A stretch of DNA of 64,000 nt from Psychrobacter cibarius (GCA_030686115.1 CP131612.1:124001-188000); one strand, 5' to 3'. Shown: positions 1 to 9,729, counted from the stretch's first letter. Program-made: numbers and translations. The notes: a model not told the origin generated them from the sequence alone.

Positions 1-23
1 TGAGTCAATAATTTTCTAATTAT

Positions 24-66
24 CCTCTCGAATAACTATTCTCCGGTAGTTATTTGAGAGGTTTTA
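24..66 (+). terminator. Strong hairpin upstream of pstC
   Basis: A 15-bp stem (24-38 with 47-61, one G-U pair) encloses an 8-nt loop and is followed by TTTT. It has the form of a rho-independent terminator or of the stabilising hairpin often found after a highly expressed pstS. pstS itself would lie left of the window, so this assignment is inferred. Confidence 0.7.
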
Positions 67-104
67 TCACAGCAAGTTTGATGACAAGTTTGTTGTGATA
101 AAAC
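61..104 (+). repeat. Second inverted repeat directly abutting the first
   Basis: Positions 61-75 pair with 90-104 over 15 bp with one G-U pair. The loop contains a second copy of CAAGTTTG (72-79 and 86-93). The left arm starts on the last base of the previous hairpin, so the two structures stack or compete. The right arm covers the GTG at 95, which argues against that codon as the pstC start. Confidence 0.6.
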
Positions 105-157
105 CGAATGAATGCTTCTACTATTTTGACTTGATTCTATTTAATGCTGAGACACTT

Positions 158-1111
158 ATGAATGATTTAAGGTCCCAACTGGCTAAACAAAAGCGCTATG
201 ACTTATTGTTTGTGAATGCTACTAAGGCTTTTGCCATATTAGTACTCTTATCGTTGGGCGGCATTTTAGTCTCCTTGATCATCGGAGCGTGGCCGAGCAT
301 TCAAACATTTGGTCTTGGATTTTATACCAGTAATAATTGGGATACGGTCGCCAATGAGTACGGGGCTCTTGCCCCTATTTATGGCACGCTAGTAACGTCA
401 TTTATAGCTATTCTCATTGCAGTACCAATCAGTTTTGGCATTGCCATATTTTTGACCGAGATGTGCCCAACCTTCCTCAAAAAACCACTTGGTATCGCCA
501 TTGAATTATTAGCGGGTATCCCTTCTATCATTTACGGTATGTGGGGTTTGTTTGTCTTTGCGCCTTTCTTCGGTGATCACATTCAGCCATGGTTCATTGA
601 ACACGTCGGTCCACTACCCATCATTGGCAAGCTATTTGCGGGCGCGCCAATGGGATTGGGCATGTTTACCGCCTCGCTGGTACTGGCCATCATGATTATT
701 CCATTTATCGCCGCCACCATGCGCGATGTTTTTTCGGTCGTGCCAGACCTGCTTAAAGAATCAGCCTATGGCATGGGCGCAACGACGTGGGAAGTCATGT
801 TCAAGATCATTTTGCCGTATACCAAAGCTGGCGTGGTTGGTGGTGTGATCTTAGGACTGGGTCGGGCATTGGGTGAGACGATGGCAGTGACTTTCTTGAT
901 TGGTAATGCCTTTAACATCAGTCCGAGTTTATTTACCTCTGGTGTCACCATTACCTCAGCATTGGCTAACGAGTTTGCCGAAGCGTCGAGTGAGCTACAT
1001 TTGGCTTCCTTATTACATTTAGGCTTAATCTTATTTGTCATCACCTTCATTGTGCTATCTCTAGCAAAACTCATGCTCATGCGCATGGATCACAAGGCAG
1101 GCAATCGGTAG
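158..1111 (+). CDS. pstC: Phosphate ABC transporter permease PstC
   Basis: Inner-membrane permease of the high-affinity PstSCAB phosphate importer. The 317-residue product aligns by eye with E. coli PstC along its whole length. Shared segments include [17 protein letters not shown], the [20 protein letters not shown] stretch, and the EAA-loop region around [13 protein letters not shown] with [18 protein letters not shown]. Several hydrophobic membrane helices are evident. I chose ATG 158 because the protein then starts at the family's usual length; an in-frame GTG at 95 would add 21 residues and sits inside a hairpin. pstA, pstB and phoU follow on the same strand. Phosphate starvation control through PhoB is expected from the family, but no Pho box is visible here. 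Confidence 0.97.
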   Translation: MNDLRSQLAKQKRYDLLFVNATKAFAILVLLSLGGILVSLIIGAWPSIQTFGLGFYTSNNWDTVANEYGALAPIYGTLVTSFIAILIAVPISFGIAIFLTEMCPTFLKKPLGIAIELLAGIPSIIYGMWGLFVFAPFFGDHIQPWFIEHVGPLPIIGKLFAGAPMGLGMFTASLVLAIMIIPFIAATMRDVFSVVPDLLKESAYGMGATTWEVMFKIILPYTKAGVVGGVILGLGRALGETMAVTFLIGNAFNISPSLFTSGVTITSALANEFAEASSELHLASLLHLGLILFVITFIVLSLAKLMLMRMDHKAGNR

Positions 1112-1202
1112 TCGTTTGACAATCTCGATAGGTCTTTTACGGATTTATTGGACATCAATAAACATTGATAGATATTGATAAAAGATATGGGAAATAAATA
1201 GT

Positions 1203-2108
1203 ATGGCTGCTAACAATGCGATCAATGCACCACTACCGACTCAGCCAAACAGCGCTAGCCGCTACAACCAAAGTCTTTATAACAAGCGCCGTTTGACCAA
1301 CAAGTTAGGTCTAGGCTTTGCCATGTCGGCGATGGTTTTTGGACTGTTTTGGTTGTTTTGGATTTTGCTTACGCTTTTCGTGGAAGGCTTTCAAGGTATT
1401 GTGCAGCTGCCTATTTTTACTGCTGATACACCGCCACCGATGAGTGCGGGCGGGCTGCGTAACGCCATTGTCGGTTCAGTAATGCTCGCGTTTTCAGGAT
1501 TATTCATCGGTGCCCCTATTGGTCTTATGACCGGTATTTATTTATCTGAGTTCGCTCAAGGCAGTATGCTTGGCAAGGTAACGCGTTTCTTAAATGATAT
1601 TTTGCTATCCGCACCCTCGATTGTCATCGGTCTCTTTATTTATGCATTGATGGTAAAAGGTCAAAGTTTCTCTGGTTGGGCAGGCGCGTTAGCATTGGCA
1701 TTAATCGTTATTCCTGTGGTCGTGCGTACCACTGAGAATATGCTCAATCTGGTTCCTAATAGCATTCGTGAAGCGGCCTACGCACTTGGCACACCCAAGT
1801 GGAAAATGGTGACTCAAGTAACGATTAAGGCGGCTAGAGCAGGACTGACCACTGGGGTGTTACTGGCATTTGCTCGAATCACTGGTGAAACAGCACCGTT
1901 GCTATTTACGGCGCTTAACAACCAATATTTCAGTACCGATATGAGCCAGCCTATTGCTAACTTACCCAATACCATCTACCAGTTTGCGATGAGTCCTTAT
2001 GATAACTGGCATACCTTAGCGTGGGCGGCAGCGTTGCTGATCACGACCTCTGTCTTGGTACTCAATATTTTGGCAAGGTTTATCGGTAGTAGAGGTCAGG
2101 CTAAATAA
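1203..2108 (+). CDS. pstA: Phosphate ABC transporter permease PstA
   Basis: Second inner-membrane permease of the Pst phosphate importer, partner of PstC. The 301 residues are close to the usual PstA length. After a short polar N-terminus come hydrophobic helices, with typical PstA segments such as GGLRNAIVGSVMLAF, APIGLMTGIYLSEFA and the cytoplasmic loop REAAYALGTPKWKMV followed by ITGETAPLLFTALNN. It lies 91 bp after pstC and 85 bp before pstB, consistent with one operon. ATG 1203 is preceded by a weak GGGAA-type ribosome site. Confidence 0.97.
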   Translation: MAANNAINAPLPTQPNSASRYNQSLYNKRRLTNKLGLGFAMSAMVFGLFWLFWILLTLFVEGFQGIVQLPIFTADTPPPMSAGGLRNAIVGSVMLAFSGLFIGAPIGLMTGIYLSEFAQGSMLGKVTRFLNDILLSAPSIVIGLFIYALMVKGQSFSGWAGALALALIVIPVVVRTTENMLNLVPNSIREAAYALGTPKWKMVTQVTIKAARAGLTTGVLLAFARITGETAPLLFTALNNQYFSTDMSQPIANLPNTIYQFAMSPYDNWHTLAWAAALLITTSVLVLNILARFIGSRGQAK

Positions 2109-2193
2109 AGGCTGATGGTAAATTAAGGCTTGTCCTAGATTACCTCGAGCATTTACTTCCATTTATATTCATTAAGCTGGGTTGGAACATATT

Positions 2194-3132
2194 ATGAATG
2201 ACGTCATGAGCAAAATCCGTACAAAAAAGCCTGTCGATAAATTCAATGCGGCAGATAAATTTAATCCAACAACAGACAGTTTATTAAACAGACCGATGTC
2301 GACGGCAGCACAAATGGAGCAGCCAGATATTGCCAGCCTAACCAAACAGACGCTTCATGATATTCCCAAAAACATGCCTGCAGCAAAAATGCAAATTCGG
2401 GATCTGAATTTTTATTATGGTGACTTTCAGGCGCTAAAAAATATCAATATCGATATTCCTGATAAAAAAGTCACTGCTTTCATTGGTCCTTCAGGTTGCG
2501 GCAAGTCGACGCTGTTGCGTACCTTCAACCGTATGTATGATTTATATCCAGGGATGCGGGCAGAAGGCAATATTAATCTTGATGGCAACAATATCTTGGG
2601 TAAAGACGTCGATGTCAATTTGCTACGCGCCCAAGTCGGTATGGTCTTTCAGAAACCAACCCCGTTCCCGATGTCAATCTATGACAATGTCGCCTTTGGA
2701 GTACGCCTTTATGAAAAGTTGAGCAAGGCTGAGCTGGACAATCGGGTAGAGTGGGCGCTAAAAAAATCTGCATTGTGGCCAGAGGTAAAAGACAAGCTCA
2801 AAGCGTCAGGGCTTTCGTTATCAGGCGGACAGCAGCAACGCTTGTGTATTGCGCGTAGCGTCGCGACCAAGCCTGAAGTATTGCTGCTTGATGAGCCAAC
2901 GTCTGCGTTAGATCCTATCTCGACAGGTGCTATCGAAGATTTGATTGAAGACTTAAAACAGGATTACACCATTGCTATTGTCACGCATAACATGCAACAG
3001 GCCGCGCGCGTGTCAGACTACACCGTCTATATGTACTTAGGCGATATGATTGAGATGGGCGAGACCGACCAGATATTTACCAAGCCTGCCCAAACCGCCA
3101 CAGAAGACTATATTACGGGTCGTTATGGCTAA
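2194..3132 (+). CDS. pstB: Phosphate ABC transporter ATPase PstB
   Basis: Cytoplasmic ATPase that drives phosphate import through PstC/PstA. Visible motifs are Walker A (GPSGCGKST), the Q-loop region ([19 protein letters not shown]), the ABC signature LSGGQQQR, Walker B ([11 protein letters not shown]) and the switch histidine (IVTHNM). The protein has about 70 extra polar residues ahead of the conserved core ([18 protein letters not shown]), longer than the roughly 257-residue E. coli protein. ATG 2194 follows a GGAA at good spacing; an in-frame TTG at 2182 would add only four residues. It sits between pstA and phoU in the operon. Confidence 0.97.
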   Translation: MNDVMSKIRTKKPVDKFNAADKFNPTTDSLLNRPMSTAAQMEQPDIASLTKQTLHDIPKNMPAAKMQIRDLNFYYGDFQALKNINIDIPDKKVTAFIGPSGCGKSTLLRTFNRMYDLYPGMRAEGNINLDGNNILGKDVDVNLLRAQVGMVFQKPTPFPMSIYDNVAFGVRLYEKLSKAELDNRVEWALKKSALWPEVKDKLKASGLSLSGGQQQRLCIARSVATKPEVLLLDEPTSALDPISTGAIEDLIEDLKQDYTIAIVTHNMQQAARVSDYTVYMYLGDMIEMGETDQIFTKPAQTATEDYITGRYG

Positions 3133-3251
3133 CATCGCGGTCTGAGCAAGGACGACGTGCTTGATACGTTCAATAGGATATCGTGAGCCAATCTGTTCGA
3201 CTCAACAGCCACACCGCGCTACCAAAATATGGATTTTAGGGAATACCTCTT

Positions 3252-4070
3252 ATGCAAAGCGATAAGCATATCTCCAAAAGTTTTGACCAAGATCTTGATG
3301 AAGCTATCCGTCTATTTCTATACATGGGTGATAGCGCGGCCAACCAAGTGGCGAAAGCGATCCATGCGCTTATAGATAAAAATGAGACACTGGCGCAAGA
3401 GGTGATTGATATGGACTTTGATATCAATCGAATGGAAGTCGAGTTGGATGAGCATATCTTGCTATTGGTCGCCAAACGCCAGCCCGCCGCCAGTGATTTA
3501 CGCTTGGTCATGTCCATCAGTAAAGGCGTGGTTGATTTAGAACGCATCGGTGATGAAGCTGTCAAAATCGCTCAGATGGCCAAAAAAATTGCGGCACAAG
3601 GTAAGCTGTCGTATGGCTATGCAGAAGTTCAACACCTAAGCAATCAAGTGCGTCTCATGCTACACAATGCACTAGAGGCATTTAGCCAATCAAATGCTGA
3701 GCAAGCGTTTGAGGTCATGCGTAACGATAGCATGGTCAATGATGAGTATCAGTCAGCCATCCGTGCTTTGATGACCTATATTATGGAAGATTCACGGCAC
3801 GTTTCAAAAGTTATCAATATTATGTGGGTATTGCGCGCGCTTGAGCGGGTAGGCGATCATGCACAAAATATTGCAGAACTGGTGATTAACTATATTAGTG
3901 GGCAAGATGTGCGTCATTCCGACTATGCGCTGGTCGAAAAAGCCGTGCAAGAAGCTAATGACCGTATGGCGGCGCGCCAAATCAGCACCCTGTCTGCCGC
4001 TAAATCTGCCACTAAACCTGCCGTCAAGTCAGCCACGGATTTTGTAGACTCAAACGGTGATGAGGGCTGA
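3252..4070 (+). CDS. phoU: Phosphate signalling regulator PhoU
   Basis: PhoU links the Pst transporter to the PhoR/PhoB system and restrains the phosphate-starvation response. The 272-residue protein has the two helical repeats with the metal-binding E/D-rich signatures: DLERIGDEAVKIAQ near residue 97 and ERVGDHAQNIAEL near residue 200. The N-terminal SKSFDQDLDEAIRLFLYMG is typical. The last 35 residues are a low-complexity Ala/Ser/Lys tail. It is the last gene of the pst operon and is followed by an intrinsic terminator. Confidence 0.96.
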   Translation: MQSDKHISKSFDQDLDEAIRLFLYMGDSAANQVAKAIHALIDKNETLAQEVIDMDFDINRMEVELDEHILLLVAKRQPAASDLRLVMSISKGVVDLERIGDEAVKIAQMAKKIAAQGKLSYGYAEVQHLSNQVRLMLHNALEAFSQSNAEQAFEVMRNDSMVNDEYQSAIRALMTYIMEDSRHVSKVINIMWVLRALERVGDHAQNIAELVINYISGQDVRHSDYALVEKAVQEANDRMAARQISTLSAAKSATKPAVKSATDFVDSNGDEG

Positions 4071-4100
4071 AAAAAACAGTTCATCGTTAATTTTACATCC

Positions 4101-4136
4101 AAAAAAAACGCGCTATATTAAATAGCGCGTTTTTTA
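4101..4136. terminator. Bidirectional terminator between phoU and yggX
   Basis: ACGCGCTAT (4108-4116) pairs with ATAGCGCGT (4122-4130). An A-run precedes it and a T-run follows it, so it can end transcription from both convergent genes. Confidence 0.9.
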
Positions 4137-4160
4137 TATTGTGGCAATAATAAAAAATAA

Positions 4161-4451
4161 CTAGCTCTCCGGCGTCCAACCTTGTGCACGCTCATAATCT
4201 TCATTATCTAAAAATTTATCACGTTGTTCGGTGAGGAATTTTTTGGCAGCAGGATCTAACATGCTTAGATGATTTTCATTAATCAGCATCGTTTGCTGTT
4301 CAAGCCATTCTTTCCACGCTTTGTCAGATACCGTTTCTTGTAGCTCCTGACCTTTTTTATTAGGAAAAGGGGGGTGCGGCATTTTTGGCAATTCTTGCTG
4401 ATATTTACGGCAAAATACCGTATTGGCTTGCGGATTAAAAGTCTCAGTCAT
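4161..4451 (-). CDS. yggX: Probable Fe(2+)-trafficking / oxidative damage protection protein YggX
   Basis: A 96-residue YggX-family protein, a small cytoplasmic factor that protects iron-sulfur clusters against oxidative damage and is implicated in iron trafficking. The family pattern is clear: [19 protein letters not shown] with the conserved single Cys near the N-terminus, then [19 protein letters not shown] and a C-terminal [10 protein letters not shown] segment. The usual length is about 90 residues. ATG at 4451 is preceded by a good AAGGAG. It is a single gene, convergent with phoU, separated from argH downstream on the same strand by about 300 bp that includes a terminator. Confidence 0.95.
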   Translation of the reverse strand: MTETFNPQANTVFCRKYQQELPKMPHPPFPNKKGQELQETVSDKAWKEWLEQQTMLINENHLSMLDPAAKKFLTEQRDKFLDNEDYERAQGWTPES

Positions 4452-4507
4452 GAGGCGCTCCTTATTATGGTTTGGTTATTATAAAAATATGTTATTGGAT
4501 CACTCAT

Positions 4508-4640
4508 AAGAATAGTTATACCAAACCCAAAAAGTAAGATTAGCTGTGTCAAACTCGCTTAGCCTACAAGGCGTAGTACTTTCACTCGTTTTCCTTGCTA
4601 CTCTAATTTCTGTGAATGGTATTAGTTAGCACTTATTCAG
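4508..4640. repeat. Candidate short dispersed or MITE-like repeat in the argH-yggX gap
   Basis: The 306 bp between yggX and argH hold no gene. Positions 4508-4640 have loosely inverted ends: ATACCA at 4518-4523 against TGGTAT at 4616-4621, flanked by GAATA near the left edge and its complement TATTC near the right edge. Inside is an inverted core CTAC-AAGGC-GTAG. I believe similar blocks occur between genes in related genomes, but no second copy was noticed in this window. Confidence 0.3.
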
Positions 4641-4693
4641 CATAAGCGACTTAAATATTATTAGCTGAATTTACTTTACCTCATCATGGTATC

Positions 4694-4725
4694 AAAAACA
4701 CCCGCAGCAGGGGCGGGTGTTTTTT
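4694..4725. terminator. Terminator downstream of argH
   Basis: ACACCCGC (4698-4705) pairs with GCGGGTGT (4713-4720), flanked by A5 and T5. Read on the minus strand it ends the argH transcript. Confidence 0.88.
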
Positions 4726-4757
4726 ATGGTAGAAGCTGTCAGGTCAACAATGCGCTT

Positions 4758-6275
4758 TTACGCAAATACCTCTAAACGGCTGCGACCGCGAGAAACGGCT
4801 TGCTTAACTTGATTTGGTGCTGTACCACCTAAGTGGTCACGAGCTGCCAATGAGCCTTCTAGCGTTAGATATTCAAATACATCATCGCCGATAGCATCGC
4901 TGAATTGTTTGAGCTGTGCCAATGATAAATCACTCAAATCAACACCTTCTTTGATACCTAAAGCAACGGCATTACCCACCACTTCATGAGCATCACGGAA
5001 CGCCACGCCTTGGCGTACGAGATAATCTGCAAGGTCAGTGGCGGTAGCATAGCCTTTCATTGTGGCAGCGCGCATGTTTTCTTTATTTGGGGTGATATTC
5101 GGTAGCATATCAGCAAAAGCCAATAAACAGCCGGTAAGCGTATCGACGCAATCAAACAGTGGCTCTTTGTCTTCTTGGTTGTCTTTGTTATAAGCCAGTG
5201 GCTGACTCTTCATTAGACTTAATAGTGTCATTAATTGCCCAAAGACACGTGCCGCTTTACCGCGCACCAACTCTGGTACATCAGGATTTTTCTTTTGCGG
5301 CATGATCGATGAACCAGTACAAAAGCGATCAGGGATTTGTACAAAGTTAAACTGCGCTGACATCCATAGGATAATCTCTTCGCTCATCCGTGACATATGC
5401 ATCATCAAGATAGAAGCGGCTGAGGTAAATTCAATCGCAAAGTCACGATCTGAGACGGCATCAAGCGAGTTTTGGCAAATACCTTCGAAACCTAACAGCT
5501 CAGCAGTAATGGTACGATCGATTGGGAATGTCGTGCCAGCAAGGGCAGCACTACCAAGTGGCATCTGATTGATACGGCGGCGCGCATCGACCAGACGTTC
5601 GGTATCGCGATATAACATCTCAAACCACGCCATGACGTGATGACCAAAGCTCACTGGCTGCGCCGTTTGTAAATGCGTAAAGCCGGGCATAATAGTGTCA
5701 GTATGCTGCTCAGCCAAATCAAGCAAACCACTTTGCAAGCGTACTAATAAGGCAATGATATTATCAGTCTCTTCGCGTAGCCAAAGACGAATATCGGTGG
5801 CAACCTGATCGTTACGGCTACGACCCGTATGCAGTTTTTTACCAACTGCGCCGATGATGTCAGTCAAGCGCGACTCAACATTCATGTGCACGTCTTCTAG
5901 CGCGATTGACCAGTTAAACTCGCCAGCCTCAATCTCGCGCAGTACCTGATGCAGACCATAAATAATGGTGGCTACTTCGTCAGCGGTCAAAATGTCACAT
6001 TCTTTAAGCATGGTCGCGTGGGCGATTGAGCCTTGAATATCGTGACGCGCAAAGCGTTGGTCAAAGCCAACAGAGGCGGTGAAGGCAGCGACAAAGCTGT
6101 CCGTCGCTTCACTGAAGCGTCCGCCCCACATCTGTTGGCCTTGGCTGTTTGAAGGGCTGCTTACAGGGTTGTTTTGTGCAGCGTTATTTGTTATCGGAGC
6201 ATCTGTGCTAGAATCAGAGACAGATGGGTTTACATTTGATTCGGGACTACTAGGTTTTGAAGAATTGGCGTTCAT
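4758..6275 (-). CDS. argH: Argininosuccinate lyase ArgH
   Basis: Cytoplasmic enzyme of arginine biosynthesis that splits argininosuccinate into arginine and fumarate. The conserved core starts at [13 protein letters not shown] and includes [18 protein letters not shown], the [20 protein letters not shown] segment and the fumarase/aspartase-superfamily signature [15 protein letters not shown] 6275 adds about 48 residues rich in Ser, Asn, Pro and Gln before the core, where most family members start. An alternative start is ATG 6131. The gene faces algZ head to head, the same arrangement as argH and fimS/algZ in Pseudomonas. A terminator follows at 4694-4725. Confidence 0.96.
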   Translation of the reverse strand: MNANSSKPSSPESNVNPSVSDSSTDAPITNNAAQNNPVSSPSNSQGQQMWGGRFSEATDSFVAAFTASVGFDQRFARHDIQGSIAHATMLKECDILTADEVATIIYGLHQVLREIEAGEFNWSIALEDVHMNVESRLTDIIGAVGKKLHTGRSRNDQVATDIRLWLREETDNIIALLVRLQSGLLDLAEQHTDTIMPGFTHLQTAQPVSFGHHVMAWFEMLYRDTERLVDARRRINQMPLGSAALAGTTFPIDRTITAELLGFEGICQNSLDAVSDRDFAIEFTSAASILMMHMSRMSEEIILWMSAQFNFVQIPDRFCTGSSIMPQKKNPDVPELVRGKAARVFGQLMTLLSLMKSQPLAYNKDNQEDKEPLFDCVDTLTGCLLAFADMLPNITPNKENMRAATMKGYATATDLADYLVRQGVAFRDAHEVVGNAVALGIKEGVDLSDLSLAQLKQFSDAIGDDVFEYLTLEGSLAARDHLGGTAPNQVKQAVSRGRSRLEVFA

Positions 6276-6373
6276 ATCGGTACAAGACAAGTCAGCAGAA
6301 TAAGAGCTCAAGTATAGCAAAGGATGAGGTTGCCTTACTAGCGGAGCGCTTAGAGTTTTTTATTCCTAAGCTC

Positions 6374-7408
6374 ATGGAAGTCATGAAGCCTTGGCAGTGG
6401 TTCATTTATATCTTTTTTTGGTCGCTATTTGTCACGGTGACGAATCGCTATGATATTGCCACGTGGTCAGATTTTTTGATTCAGCTGTTCAGCAGAGTCC
6501 TGCAAAACACCTTAAACATTATTCCTGCGTTATACATCATTGATTATTTGCGCCCCATTTTTAAGGGCATGAGCATACCTAAAGCCAGCATGTATGTGCT
6601 TGCCTTACTAATGATTACCTCTATCATATCCATGATCTTAGTCATGCTGGTGATGATTAATGTTGGTTGGTTTGAATATGATCGTCAAACTTTTATTCTA
6701 AATATATTGTTTGATGTAATGATTAGTGGTGGCTTTACCTTAGTGTTCTTACTGTATTTTTTACGTCGTTATCGTGAGACGAATGCGCTCAAACAATCTT
6801 TTGAGCAGAAATTGAGTGCACAAAACGATGTGATCAAAGCACGAATCGCTCCGCATTTTTTCTTTAATACCATTAATACCCTTGTGTCACTGATAGAGTC
6901 CAATCCAGCAAGAGCTTCCGCTTTATTACAGCACGTTTCTGCCTTATTCCGCGCCAGTTTCAATGGGGCACGAGAAATTAGCTTTGAAGAAGAAATTGCT
7001 CTTTGTGAGCACTATCTAGCGATTGAGTCTAGTCGCTTAGCGGATAAGCTTGAAGTGAGTTGGCAATTGCCTGACGAAGATGTCATGTATGACATGGTGA
7101 TTACCGCCTTGACCTTACAGAGCGTGCTAGAAAAAATGCTGCTGAATGTGGTGGAGATGACCACTGAAACCATTTATATCAATATTAGAGTCACTTGGCA
7201 GCAGCATCGGGTTGCGATTACGATTGGTGTCGAGCTGCCGAAAAAAACCATGATTATTAACTATGATTTACGTCAGCACATGAATTTTTATATTCAAGCG
7301 GAACGCTTACGGGCTTATTTCGGTCAAAGTGCGGATATTAAAAGTAGCGTTACCAGTAGTCGAATTATTACCGTCATCGACTATCCGCTGCAAGATGTTA
7401 GTTTATGA
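6374..7408 (+). CDS. algZ: AlgZ/FimS-type sensor histidine kinase (LytS family)
   Basis: Membrane sensor partner of the LytTR regulator encoded next. After a short N-terminus come about four hydrophobic segments, then the LytS-type phospho-acceptor box with HFFFNTINTLVSLI preceded by IAP. The following region carries SRLADKLEVSW, as in the family. The C-terminal ATPase part is degenerate: where LytS proteins have a conserved N-box with E-N-x2-K-H, this one has LQSVLEKMLLNVVE. P. aeruginosa FimS/AlgZ is likewise atypical. The first ATG is 6374. An in-frame TTG at 6257 would add 39 residues and overlap the argH start, so the 5' end is uncertain. Confidence 0.85.
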   Translation: MEVMKPWQWFIYIFFWSLFVTVTNRYDIATWSDFLIQLFSRVLQNTLNIIPALYIIDYLRPIFKGMSIPKASMYVLALLMITSIISMILVMLVMINVGWFEYDRQTFILNILFDVMISGGFTLVFLLYFLRRYRETNALKQSFEQKLSAQNDVIKARIAPHFFFNTINTLVSLIESNPARASALLQHVSALFRASFNGAREISFEEEIALCEHYLAIESSRLADKLEVSWQLPDEDVMYDMVITALTLQSVLEKMLLNVVEMTTETIYINIRVTWQQHRVAITIGVELPKKTMIINYDLRQHMNFYIQAERLRAYFGQSADIKSSVTSSRIITVIDYPLQDVSL

Positions 7409-7712
7409 CCATTTTTTTTGGGCTTAATTTTGTATTTTATTTTTCAAGAAATAGGTATGGCATAGTTATTGCACCATCTTTATAGCTAATGGGTTGTTTT
7501 ACTTTATATTTAGCCATGATTCCCCATAAAAATTATTATCGATAAATGCATTGAAATAAAACTCAATGCACAAGGCTCTCAACGTCAATATAGCCAGTTA
7601 TTATTTTATGAAATAATTAAAGGTTTTTATGCTAAGTGATTGGTAATGAGTGCTAATATGTTGGTAAGGCTATTGAAAAAAATACTAAGTTTATCCTGGG
7701 ATTGGAGTTTGC
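7409..7712 (+). other. AT-rich gap between algZ and algR
   Basis: These 304 bp contain no credible gene. No terminator or clear sigma-70 promoter was recognised. The gap is unusually long for a sensor-regulator pair, so algR probably has its own promoter here. Confidence 0.4.
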
Positions 7713-8450
7713 ATGCGTATCGTAGTTTGTGATGATGAGCCACTAGCACGTGAGCGTTTGGTTAGAATTGTACAGGAGTCAGGTCATCAAGTCGTTGCTC
7801 AAGCAACCACGGGTGCAGAAGCTATTATCGCTGTCAAAACTCAGCAGCCAGACATCATATTATTAGATATTCGTATGCCTGAGATGGATGGGGTGCGCTG
7901 TGCGCAAGAGCTTGCCAAACTTGAGCATCCGCCAGCCATTATATTTGTCACCGCTTATGATCATTATGCCATTGCCGCGCTAAAAGCCAATGCGATTGGT
8001 TATTTATTAAAGCCTGCCAATAAAGACGAGTTACTAGAAGCACTAGATAAAGCGAAAAATTTGAACGCGGCGCAGTTAAATGAGATTCGTAAACTCGAAG
8101 ACCCAACAGCGCGTCCAGTACGTGAGCATATCGCTGCTCGTACTCACCGAGGCGTTGAGCTCATCAAGCTCAAAGATATCTATTATTTTACCGCCGATCA
8201 AAAGTACGTCAAAGTCCGTCACAAAGATGGCATTGTCCTGATTGATGAGACGCTAAAAGAGCTTGAGCAAGAATTTGAGGATCGGCTGTTTCGGGTGCAC
8301 CGTAATGCCATTATCAACCTTAGCTTTTTGGACTTTTTAGAAACGTTGGATGCAGGACAATATCAAATACGCTTTAAAGGCATTGATGAGACACTCGCGG
8401 TTAGCCGCCGTCACTTACCTGCATTACGTGACAAGATTCAAAGCATGTAA
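7713..8450 (+). CDS. algR: AlgR-type response regulator (REC-LytTR)
   Basis: A 245-residue DNA-binding response regulator. The receiver domain (1-115) has the acidic pair D7/D8, phospho-acceptor D52 in LLDIRMPEMDG, T80 and K100. Residues about 130-245 form a LytTR domain, with IYYFTADQKYVKVRHKDG and the typical FRVHRNAIINLSFL. In Pseudomonas AlgR with FimS/AlgZ controls twitching motility and exopolysaccharide; the role here is inferred from family and synteny. ATG 7713 has a GGAG at good spacing. hemC follows after 217 bp, as in Pseudomonas. Confidence 0.93.
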   Translation: MRIVVCDDEPLARERLVRIVQESGHQVVAQATTGAEAIIAVKTQQPDIILLDIRMPEMDGVRCAQELAKLEHPPAIIFVTAYDHYAIAALKANAIGYLLKPANKDELLEALDKAKNLNAAQLNEIRKLEDPTARPVREHIAARTHRGVELIKLKDIYYFTADQKYVKVRHKDGIVLIDETLKELEQEFEDRLFRVHRNAIINLSFLDFLETLDAGQYQIRFKGIDETLAVSRRHLPALRDKIQSM

Positions 8451-8601
8451 GCTGCGGTTTGCATAGTGAAATAACAGCAAAATAACCGTGAAATAATCAT
8501 CCCATATCATCAAACCCTTATTTATGCTTAAATAGGGGTATTTTTTTGCGTCAGCATTGACTATATATGGTTTATATTGCCCATTTTTTGTGGAAAATTT
8601 G

Positions 8602-8619
8602 CAGTATTGTTTAATACTG
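8602..8619 (+). repeat. Small hairpin in the algR-hemC gap
   Basis: CAGTATT (8602-8608) and AATACTG (8613-8619) form a 7-bp perfect stem with a GTTT loop, about 50 nt before hemC. No T-run follows. It could be a leader structure or an operator. Confidence 0.35.
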
Positions 8620-8667
8620 ACCTGCATAGTAATGACGTGAACAGTATCGAATTTATTGAGGCCCTTT

Positions 8668-9702
8668 ATGAGCAATCCGCAGCAAACTGCTTTGACTACC
8701 TTGAATATCGCCACGCGTCAGAGCCCTTTAGCACTATGGCAAGCTGAGCATATCCGTGCTCGTCTACTAGATTTGTATCCTGAATTGACGATTAACTTGC
8801 TAAAAATTGTCACTAAGGGTGACAAGATTTTGGACACACCTTTGGCTAAAATAGGTGGTAAAGGTTTGTTTGTCAAAGAGCTTGAGCAAGCACTATATGA
8901 CAAACAAGCGGACATCGCGGTACATTCATTAAAAGACGTACCGATGCAGCTTCCTGAAGGCTTGATGCTGGGCGTCTATTGCAAACGCGCCTCACCGACT
9001 GATGCTTTTGTGTCCAATACTTATAATAGTATTGATGAGTTGCCGCAAGGGGCAGTCGTTGGCACGTCAAGTTTGCGTCGTCAGTGTCAGCTGAAAGCCT
9101 ATCGCCCAGACCTACAAATCAAAACCTTACGCGGTAACGTTGGTACACGTTTGGGCAAGCTAGATGCTGGCGAGTATGATGCGATTATTTTAGCAACCAG
9201 TGGTTTGCAGCGTATCGAGCTGGATGAGCGCATACGTGGCGAGCTTGATATCAATGCCTGCCTGCCTGCGGTTGGTCAAGGCGCCTTAGCGATTGAATGC
9301 CGTGAAGGTGATGATGAAGTGTTAAAATTACTGGCACCACTGAATGATGATAAAGCTCGTATCCGTCTCATTGCTGAGCGCGCGCTGAACCGTCACTTAG
9401 AGGGTGGCTGCCAAGTGCCGATCGCCGCTTATGCCGTGTTACAAATGGCGGATGAAACGAGCAGCAACAATGATGATAACGGTGACAATGGCAATAACGA
9501 CAACGGCAATGTGTTATGGCTACGTGGCCGCGTCGGTCAAGCGGATGGCAGCGAGCTGCTAAAAGCAGAAAAACGCGTCACCTTGATCGGCACACAAGCC
9601 GAGCAAGAAGTACAGGCTAATCAGCTTGGTATTGATGTTGCCAATATACTGCTTGCCGATGGCGCGGGTGATATCTTATCCGCGATTTATCATCCTGAAT
9701 AA
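8668..9702 (+). CDS. hemC: Porphobilinogen deaminase HemC
   Basis: Cytoplasmic enzyme that joins four porphobilinogens into hydroxymethylbilane in tetrapyrrole synthesis. Conserved motifs are [16 protein letters not shown], the [21 protein letters not shown] stretch, [17 protein letters not shown] and the cofactor-loop Cys in [13 protein letters not shown]. After that loop domain 3 holds an Asn/Asp/Gly-rich insertion (coding 9451-9512) absent from typical HemC. ATG 8668 has TGAGG at good spacing; an in-frame TTG at 8656 would add four residues. hemD follows after 98 bp. Confidence 0.97.
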   Translation: MSNPQQTALTTLNIATRQSPLALWQAEHIRARLLDLYPELTINLLKIVTKGDKILDTPLAKIGGKGLFVKELEQALYDKQADIAVHSLKDVPMQLPEGLMLGVYCKRASPTDAFVSNTYNSIDELPQGAVVGTSSLRRQCQLKAYRPDLQIKTLRGNVGTRLGKLDAGEYDAIILATSGLQRIELDERIRGELDINACLPAVGQGALAIECREGDDEVLKLLAPLNDDKARIRLIAERALNRHLEGGCQVPIAAYAVLQMADETSSNNDDNGDNGNNDNGNVLWLRGRVGQADGSELLKAEKRVTLIGTQAEQEVQANQLGIDVANILLADGAGDILSAIYHPE

Positions 9703-9729
9703 CAGGCCAGTATTTTGATTATCTTAGTC

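Noticed and set aside
95..157. GTG start for pstC at 95
   Set aside because: It would add 21 residues not found in PstC and lies inside a stable hairpin arm; ATG 158 gives the family length.
8424..8714. Minus-strand frame of 96 codons across the algR-hemC gap
   Set aside because: It overlaps the ends of two certain genes and has no family resemblance.
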